A stretch of 8,671 nucleotides of DNA from Solirubrobacterales bacterium. Its GTDB lineage: Bacteria; Actinomycetota; Thermoleophilia; Solirubrobacterales; Solirubrobacteraceae. The stretch is taken from contig WQXW01000055.1 of NCBI GenBank assembly GCA_009781575.1, forward strand, positions 1 to 8,671. The letters run 5' to 3'. The notes beneath the pieces are model-generated. The model saw nothing but the letters and a program-made list of their open reading frames with translations, did no database searches and was not told the DNA's origin. This document shows, piece by piece, positions 5,258 through 8,671 of the stretch. The position numbers were made by a program, and so were the translations under genes. The first letter of the stretch is position 1. Each line of letters begins with the position of its first letter.

Positions 5258-5878
5258 TCAGGGCATCGCGCAGCTGGCCGCGCTGTAGCCGGGCGGATCG
5301 GCGCCGGCCGCGCTGATGTGGTCCGCGGTGCTCACGCGATAGGTCGAGTACAGCACCTGTCCGCGCCGGCGCCACTGGAAGGTGACCACGCCGCGCAGGG
5401 TCATCGTGGGGCGGCCGGGGGTGACCGCCAGCTGGAAGGTGCGACCCAGCTGGCGCGCGCTCGCGCCGCCGGCCCCGGCGCGCAGAAAGCCCGAGTAGCC
5501 GCCGTCGCCGATCGCGGCCCACTGTTTGGTCGCCGTCTCCATGTACTGAAGGGCGAAGCGCATGTACATCACGTCGCGTGTGTGGCCGTCGCCCGGCATC
5601 GAGCCGCGGATGCCCAGCTGGTCGGGCTTGTCCGGCGGGTTGCACATGTTGACCGTGGCCCACAGTTCCTTGGAGCGCTCCAGCATCGGCCCGAGCGTGT
5701 GGGTGCTGGGGGGCGCGCTCGCGTGCGTGCGCGCGTGGGAGCTCGGGTGCGCGCCGGCGGGCGCGCTCGCGCTCGCGTGGGGGCTCGGGTGCGCGCTCGC
5801 GTGGGCGCCCACCCGGGTCCCGGCGGGCACCAGCGCGCCGAACGTGGCCAGGGGCAGCAGCGCCGCGGCGGCATACAT
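5258..5878 (-). CDS. Exported hypothetical protein with His-periodic linker
   Basis: A 206-residue protein starting at the ATG at 5876-5878. Residues 2-19 are hydrophobic (AAAALLPLATFGALVP) and serve as an export signal, though no positive charge precedes them. Residues 25-60 are an Ala/Ser/Pro/His linker with His at 26, 30, 34, 44, 48, 52 and 60 and a 14-residue internal repeat. The folded domain starts at LWATVNMCNPPDKPDQLGIRG (72-92). It continues with MPGDG, MYMRFALQY (104-112), W120, GDGGYSGF (124-131), RGVVTFQWRRRGQV (162-175) and GADPPGYSAASC (192-203). I recognise this as a conserved Thermoleophilia family of unknown function. C79 and C203 could form a disulfide outside the membrane. 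It is divergent from the crp gene, with a 57-bp shared gap. No enzymatic motif is visible. Confidence 0.75.
   Translation of the reverse strand: MYAAAALLPLATFGALVPAGTRVGAHASAHPSPHASASAPAGAHPSSHARTHASAPPSTHTLGPMLERSKELWATVNMCNPPDKPDQLGIRGSMPGDGHTRDVMYMRFALQYMETATKQWAAIGDGGYSGFLRAGAGGASARQLGRTFQLAVTPGRPTMTLRGVVTFQWRRRGQVLYSTYRVSTADHISAAGADPPGYSAASCAMP
5733..5795 (-). repeat. 42-bp imperfect tandem duplication in the His-rich linker
   Basis: Read on plus, GTGGGAGCTCGGGT (5735-5748) recurs as GTGGGGGCTCGGGT (5777-5790), offset by 42 bp with one change. The flanking GC/CG-rich bases also match, and GCGCGCTCGCGTG occurs at 5713-5725 and 5791-5803. In the protein this is a 14-residue repeat, residues 29-42 against 43-56 (AHPSPHA and AHPSSHA). 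The linker therefore grew by in-frame duplication. Confidence 0.7.
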
Positions 5879-5881
5879 ACG

Positions 5882-5928
5882 TGTGACGATAGCGACGCCG
5901 CTGCCGGCGCGAGGCAGTGTGATATCTC
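5882..5928 (+). promoter_or_regulatory. crp promoter region with two TGTGA half-sites
   Basis: TGTGA occurs at 5882-5886 and again at 5918-5922, 36 bp apart in the same orientation, inside the 57-bp divergent gap. TGTGA is the half-site bound by Crp-type recognition helices such as that of the downstream gene. The opposite TCACA arms are poor (2 of 5 and 1 of 5 bases). GATATC (5921-5926) could be a -10 about 10 bp before the ATG, and with no Shine-Dalgarno sequence this would suggest a leaderless crp transcript. The -35 region is unconvincing. Confidence 0.35.
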
Positions 5929-5935
5929 CCTGCCA

Positions 5936-6634
5936 ATGGCCCCGCTGTCGTCGTCGGAGGTGGTGGCGCTGCTGGCGCGCGTGCCGTTGTTCGCCACGCT
6001 GCAGTCGGAGGACCTCGAGCGAATCGCGCAGCTGGCGGTGCCGCGCACTTTCGGGCCCGGCCAGGTGGTGTTTCGCGAGGGCGACGCCAGTGACACCTGC
6101 TATGTGGTGCGCTCGGGGCGGGTGCGCGCGGTGCGCGAGCACAGCGACGGGCGCACGATCACGCTGGCCAACTTCGGCAGGGGCGACATATTCGGTGAGC
6201 TGGCGATGTTCGAGGACGAGCGGCGCTCGGCCACGATCGAGGCGATCGAGGAGACCGAGGCGGTGGCGGTGCTGGGACCCGACATGCGCCGGCTGATGGG
6301 CGAGCACTCGGAGATCTCGCTGCGCCTGGTGGTCGCGCTGGGGCGGCGCCTGCGCGAGACCAACGAGCGGCTGGCGCGCCGCTCCTTCGACACGGTCCAG
6401 AGCCGTGTGGCGGTGGCGCTGCGCGAGCTGGTCGCGCAGGCGGTCGCGGAGGGCGCGGCCGGCAGCGAGGTCGAGGTGCTGAGCACCCAGGCCGACATCG
6501 CCAAGCTGGCGGGCTCCTCCCGCGAGTCGGCGTCGCGCTCGCTGGCCGTGCTGGAGCGCGCCGGCGTGATCTCGCAGGGGCGCGGGCGGGTGATCGTGCA
6601 CGACCCCCACTCGCTCGAGGGGTATGTCTACTGA
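5936..6634 (+). CDS. Crp/Fnr-family transcriptional regulator
   Basis: A 232-residue cyclic-nucleotide-responsive DNA-binding protein. The N-terminal cNMP domain (about 18-130) contains the phosphate-binding cassette GDIFGELAMFEDERRSATI (83-101), with E88, R97 and S98 at the positions that hold ribose and phosphate in CRP, so cAMP or a similar ligand is plausible. A long dimer helix (about 121-150) leads to the winged HTH, LSTQADIAKLAGSSRESASR (182-201). R196, E197 and R201 match E. coli CRP R180, E181 and R185, the residues that read TGTGA. There is no Fe-S cysteine cluster (a single Cys, C55), so it is not an Fnr oxygen sensor. The ATG at 5936 was chosen because the cNMP domain begins directly after it; longer readings upstream run through the divergent gene. 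The stop lies 11 bp inside the next gene. Length and motifs resemble actinobacterial GlxR/Crp. Confidence 0.9.
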   Translation: MAPLSSSEVVALLARVPLFATLQSEDLERIAQLAVPRTFGPGQVVFREGDASDTCYVVRSGRVRAVREHSDGRTITLANFGRGDIFGELAMFEDERRSATIEAIEETEAVAVLGPDMRRLMGEHSEISLRLVVALGRRLRETNERLARRSFDTVQSRVAVALRELVAQAVAEGAAGSEVEVLSTQADIAKLAGSSRESASRSLAVLERAGVISQGRGRVIVHDPHSLEGYVY

Positions 6635-7109
6635 GGGGCGCAGCGGGGAGGGGCGCGGTGGCGCCCCACGGCGCCCGCGCGAGCTCTCCGCCGGCGGGGT
6701 GGTGGTGCGGGGCGAGCAGACGATCGTGATCGTGCCGCGGCGCCGGGCGCCCGATGGCTCCGCGGTGGTGGCGCTGCCCAAGGGCCACCTCGACCACGGC
6801 GAGACGCCCGAGGCGGCGGCCGCGCGCGAGGTGCGCGAGGAGGCCGGCGTGGAGGTCGAGCTCGTGCGACCGCTGGGCGAGGTGCGCTACTGGTACCGGC
6901 GCGAGGGCCGCTCGATCCCCAAGTCGGTGCGGTTCTTCCTGTTCCGCTACCTCTCCGGCGACCCCGCCGATCACGACTGGGAGGTCGAGGAGGCGCGCTG
7001 GGTGCCGCTGGAGCGGGCCGCCGAGGAGCTGACCTACGAGGGCGAGCGCGAAATGGCCCGGCGCGCGCTGGACGCCGTGCGCGCCTCGGAGGGCCCCCAA
7101 GACCGGTAG
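6624..7109 (+). CDS. Nudix hydrolase
   Basis: A 161-residue Nudix protein that hydrolyses a nucleoside diphosphate linked to another group. The complete Nudix box runs from G54 to V76: G54, E60, R68-E69, then R71-E72-E73-A74-G75-V76, including the metal-binding REVREE. LPKGHLDHGET (51-61) and the C-terminal EVEEARWVPLERA (120-132) resemble the Ap4A hydrolase/MutT-like group with a LPKGH loop. The true substrate (dinucleoside polyphosphate, oxidised dNTP or other) cannot be read from sequence. The first 20 residues are a Gly/Arg/Glu tail (GEGRGG at 8-13) outside the fold. The ATG lies within the last codons of the Crp-family gene (11-bp overlap, different frame), so coupled translation and one operon are likely. 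The next gene begins 12 bp after its stop. Confidence 0.9.
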   Translation: MSTEGRSGEGRGGAPRRPRELSAGGVVVRGEQTIVIVPRRRAPDGSAVVALPKGHLDHGETPEAAAAREVREEAGVEVELVRPLGEVRYWYRREGRSIPKSVRFFLFRYLSGDPADHDWEVEEARWVPLERAAEELTYEGEREMARRALDAVRASEGPQDR

Positions 7110-7121
7110 CCTTGCGCAGTC

Positions 7122-7520
7122 GTGCAGGTGCTGAACTTCTACTCCACGATCTTCGCCGACGAGCTCAAGCGCGGGCGCAAGACCGCCACGATCCGCCTCG
7201 GCGACAAGTCCGCAAAGTACCGCAAGAACCAGGCGGTGCTGGTAACGATCGGCTATCAGTACTCGCCGCGCGAAAAGATCTTCGAGGCGGTGATCGACCA
7301 GGTGGAGGTGATGAAGGTCTCCGACCTGTCGCCGCGGGACATCAAGCACGACAACCCCGAGTTCCGCCGCCACGAGGAGCTGATCCACTTCCTCGAACAG
7401 ATCTACGGCCGCAAGGTCTCCATGCAGGACACCGTCACCGTGGTGCGCTTCTCGCAGATCGTCGAGCAGCCCGCCGGGCTGACCGAAGCGATGAAGGGCT
7501 TCGGCGGCGCGCAGAACTGA
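7122..7520 (+). CDS. ASCH-domain protein (possible N4-acetylcytidine amidohydrolase-like)
   Basis: A 132-residue single-domain protein starting at GTG (7122), chosen because the conserved strand QVLNFYSTIF follows at once. ASCH domains resemble PUA and bind RNA or nucleosides. The signature GRKTATIRLGDK lies at 18-29, and the rest is KVSDLSPRDIKHDNPEF (65-81), FLEQIYGR (90-97) and DTVTVVRFSQI (103-113). Aligned by eye with E. coli YqfB, K20, T23 and E80 fall on the Lys21, Thr24 and Glu74 that I recall as its catalytic set. A nucleoside amidohydrolase role is therefore possible but unproven; RNA binding alone is the alternative. It is richer in Lys and less GC-biased than its neighbours. There is no Shine-Dalgarno sequence. 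It starts 12 bp after the Nudix stop and is probably the last gene of the crp operon. Its stop codon overlaps the region just upstream of the groES promoter. Confidence 0.82.
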   Translation: MQVLNFYSTIFADELKRGRKTATIRLGDKSAKYRKNQAVLVTIGYQYSPREKIFEAVIDQVEVMKVSDLSPRDIKHDNPEFRRHEELIHFLEQIYGRKVSMQDTVTVVRFSQIVEQPAGLTEAMKGFGGAQN

Positions 7521-7530
7521 CAGCCCCGCC

Positions 7531-7541
7531 TGTTATATAGT
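7531..7541 (+). promoter_or_regulatory. groESL promoter, extended -10
   Basis: TGT precedes TATATA (7534-7539), giving the TGn-TATAAT extended -10 pattern in an otherwise GC-rich stretch. TATAGT (7536-7541) is an overlapping alternative. CTGACA at 7517-7522 resembles a -35 box, but the spacing (11-13 bp) is too short, which the extended -10 may make unnecessary. Initiation would fall near 7546, putting the CIRCE element in the early transcribed region as is usual. Confidence 0.6.
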
Positions 7542-7556
7542 GTCGCTGGCACCGGG

Positions 7557-7583
7557 TTGGCACTCTCGACAGGCGAGTGCCAG
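7557..7583 (+). promoter_or_regulatory. CIRCE operator (HrcA binding site)
   Basis: TTGGCACTC (7557-7565), a 9-base spacer, then GAGTGCCAG (7575-7583). This matches the CIRCE consensus TTAGCACTC-N9-GAGTGCTAA with the expected spacer and 8 of 9 paired positions. It lies just after the predicted -10 and about 96 bp before groES. HrcA repression released by heat is the established role. The DNA gives no sign of a competing HspR site here. Confidence 0.92.
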
Positions 7584-7597
7584 CGGGCGCTCCAGAA

Positions 7598-7616
7598 CCC
7601 CGGGAACTCGCCGGGG
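7598..7616 (+). other. Leader hairpin upstream of groES
   Basis: CCCCGG (7598-7603) pairs with CCGGGG (7611-7616) around a 7-base loop in the groESL leader, 15 bp after CIRCE. There is no T tract. It may affect mRNA stability or simply reflect base composition. Confidence 0.35.
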
Positions 7617-7678
7617 ATGGGTGTCGGCGGGTGCCGGATCTTGCATCAGCTGCTCTCTCAATTGGAGGTTTTCAGACC

Positions 7679-7972
7679 ATGAAACTCAAGCCCCTGGGCG
7701 ATCGTCTGATCGTGCAGGCGATCGAGGAGGAAGAGACCACCGCCAGTGGGATCGTGCTCCCCGACACCGCCAAGGAGAAGCCCCAGAAGGGCAAGGTCCT
7801 CGCGGTGGGCGAGGGAAGGCTCGACGACGACGGCAAGCGCATCCCGCTCGACGTCGCGGAGGGCGACGAGGTGCTCTACAGCAAGTACGGGGGCACCGAG
7901 ATCAAGGACCCAGACAACGGCGAGGAGCTGCTCGTGTTGCGCGAGTCCGACGTCCTCGCGAAGGTGGCATAG
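7679..7972 (+). CDS. groES: Co-chaperonin GroES
   Basis: A 97-residue Hsp10 that forms the heptameric lid of the GroEL folding chamber in the cytosol. [13 protein letters not shown] (1-13) is the family start. The mobile loop (about 17-33) carries GIVLPD (24-29), the contact with Gro[24 protein letters not shown] (38-59) spans the roof region, and [15 protein letters not shown] (62-76) and [10 protein letters not shown] (87-96) complete the fold. The length matches the family. The start is fixed by a clear Shine-Dalgarno sequence GGAGG (7664-7668) 10 bases before the ATG; the reading frame stays open upstream, but that extension lies in the regulated leader. Transcription is from the CIRCE-controlled promoter, followed by groEL 73 bp downstream. 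Confidence 0.97.
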   Translation: MKLKPLGDRLIVQAIEEEETTASGIVLPDTAKEKPQKGKVLAVGEGRLDDDGKRIPLDVAEGDEVLYSKYGGTEIKDPDNGEELLVLRESDVLAKVA

Positions 7973-8045
7973 CGCCCGCCCCCGGCGGTCGCCCAATCGG
8001 ATCGCGGCGCCCACCCGAGGCGCGCGAAGAGGAGACTCTCGAGAA

Positions 8046-8671
8046 ATGGCACACAAGGAACTGAAGTACGACGCGGAGGCGCGCAAGGCGCTCGAGTCGG
8101 GCGTCGACGCGGTGGCCAACGCGGTCAAGGTCACACTTGGCCCCAAGGGCCGCTACGTGGTGCTGGACAAGAAGTTCGGCGCGCCCACCATCACCAACGA
8201 CGGCGTCACGATCGCGCGTGAGATCGAGGTCGAGGACGTCTTCCAGAACCAGGGCGCCCAGCTGGTGCGCGAGGTGGCCACCGCCACCAACGACGTGGCC
8301 GGCGACGGCACCACCACCGCCACGGTGCTGGCCCAGGCGATCGTGCGCCAGGGGCTGAAGAACGTGGCCGCCGGCGCCAACCCGCTGGCGCTCAAGCGCG
8401 GCATCGAGCGGGCCGTGGATGAGGTGGTCGCCGACATCGGCAACCAGTCCAAGGAGGTCGCCGGCAAGGAGCAGATCGCGCGCGTGGCCACCATCTCGGC
8501 CGGCGACTCCGATATCGGCGACGTGATCGCCGACGCGATCGAGAAGGTCGGCAAGGACGGCGTGGTCAACGTCGAGGAGGGCCAGACGTTCGGCATGGAC
8601 CTCGAGTTCACCGAGGGCATGCAGTTCGACAAGGGCTACATCTCGCCCTACATGGTCACCGACCAGGACCG
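8046..8671 (+). CDS. groEL: Chaperonin GroEL (5' part, runs off the window)
   Basis: The first 208 codons of the Hsp60 chaperonin, cut by the window edge; full proteins are about 540 residues. The equatorial domain shows [18 protein letters not shown] (30-47), [14 protein letters not shown] (48-61) and the ATP/Mg site [17 protein letters not shown] (83-99), with D87 at the catalytic position as in E. coli. The start of the intermediate and apical domains follows: [10 protein letters not shown] (146-155), [11 protein letters not shown] (169-179) and [14 protein letters not shown] (190-203). The ATG at 8046 is preceded by AGAGGAG (8028-8034), 11 bases upstream. It is co-transcribed with groES under CIRCE control. 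The 73-bp spacer holds no other feature. Whether the genome has a second groEL cannot be seen here. Confidence 0.97.
   Translation, partial: MAHKELKYDAEARKALESGVDAVANAVKVTLGPKGRYVVLDKKFGAPTITNDGVTIAREIEVEDVFQNQGAQLVREVATATNDVAGDGTTTATVLAQAIVRQGLKNVAAGANPLALKRGIERAVDEVVADIGNQSKEVAGKEQIARVATISAGDSDIGDVIADAIEKVGKDGVVNVEEGQTFGMDLEFTEGMQFDKGYISPYMVTDQD

Noticed and set aside
5701..5810. Repeats as a CRISPR-like array
   Set aside because: There are only two degenerate 42-bp copies without spacers, and they lie inside a coding sequence as low-complexity linker codons.
5882..5933. Complete Crp palindromes TGTGA-N6-TCACA upstream of crp
   Set aside because: Only the left half-sites match; the right arms keep 2 of 5 and 1 of 5 bases, so I report half-sites only.
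5246..5935. N-terminal extension of the Crp-family protein
   Set aside because: The extra residues are low-complexity translation of DNA opposite the exported protein gene. The cNMP domain begins just after the ATG at 5936.
5258..6781. 507-codon minus-strand frame running from the exported hypothetical gene through crp and into the Nudix gene
   Set aside because: Only the part from the ATG at 5878 onward has a signal peptide and conserved domain. The rest is antisense to crp and the Nudix gene and has shadow-like composition.
6159..7388. Long minus-strand frame opposite the crp, Nudix and ASCH genes
   Set aside because: No domain features; it is antisense to three genes with clear motifs.
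7577..7678. Upstream GTG start giving GroES a longer N terminus
   Set aside because: The extension reads through the CIRCE right arm and leader. The ATG at 7679 has a good Shine-Dalgarno sequence and gives the standard GroES length.

Overview
The window is GC-rich throughout, with strong G/C third-position bias, and has the gene density of a chromosomal core region. The GroES/GroEL type, the long-form RmlA, the CIRCE element and two hypothetical secreted protein families that I associate with Solirubrobacterales suggest a high-GC actinobacterium, probably class Thermoleophilia. This assignment comes from recognising protein families, not from a search. I see no insertion sequence, prophage, CRISPR array, tRNA or rRNA.

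Layout. (1) 1-2452, plus strand: the end of a dTDP-L-rhamnose operon, rmlA (5'-truncated), rmlD and rmlB, joined by 1-bp and 4-bp start/stop overlaps. The epimerase rmlC is not in view. (2) 2412-2846, minus: a small exported NTF2-like protein whose 3' end overlaps the 3' end of rmlB by 41 bp. (3) 3092-3862, plus: a family 5 (UdgB-type) uracil-DNA glycosylase, preceded by a nested hairpin and carrying a dense G-quadruplex-type motif just after its start codon. (4) 4046-4264, minus: a one-domain XRE regulator with a hairpin plus T-tract terminator downstream and repeated motifs upstream. (5) 4454-5212, plus: a cytosolic glycerophosphodiester phosphodiesterase whose start codon lies inside an 8-bp inverted repeat. 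(6) 5258-5878, minus: an exported protein with a His-every-fourth-residue linker. (7) 5936-7520, plus: a probable operon of a Crp-family regulator, a Nudix hydrolase (11-bp overlap) and an ASCH-domain protein (12-bp gap). (8) 7531-8671, plus: the groES-groEL heat-shock operon with an extended -10 promoter and a CIRCE operator; groEL runs off the window.

How the genes work together. RmlA, RmlD and RmlB supply activated deoxysugar or rhamnose for cell-surface glycans. Uracil glycosylase, Nudix hydrolase and perhaps the ASCH protein are damage or nucleotide clean-up functions. Crp probably controls its own operon, and HrcA should control groESL.

I do not see a convincing new multi-gene system. 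The most useful unusual signals are local nucleic-acid structures: the start-codon hairpin of the phosphodiesterase gene, the hairpin plus G-rich 5' end of the glycosylase gene, the XRE operator candidate, and a duplicated CIRCE left arm. Two protein oddities also stand out: a poly-Gly insertion in RmlD and the His-periodic linker.
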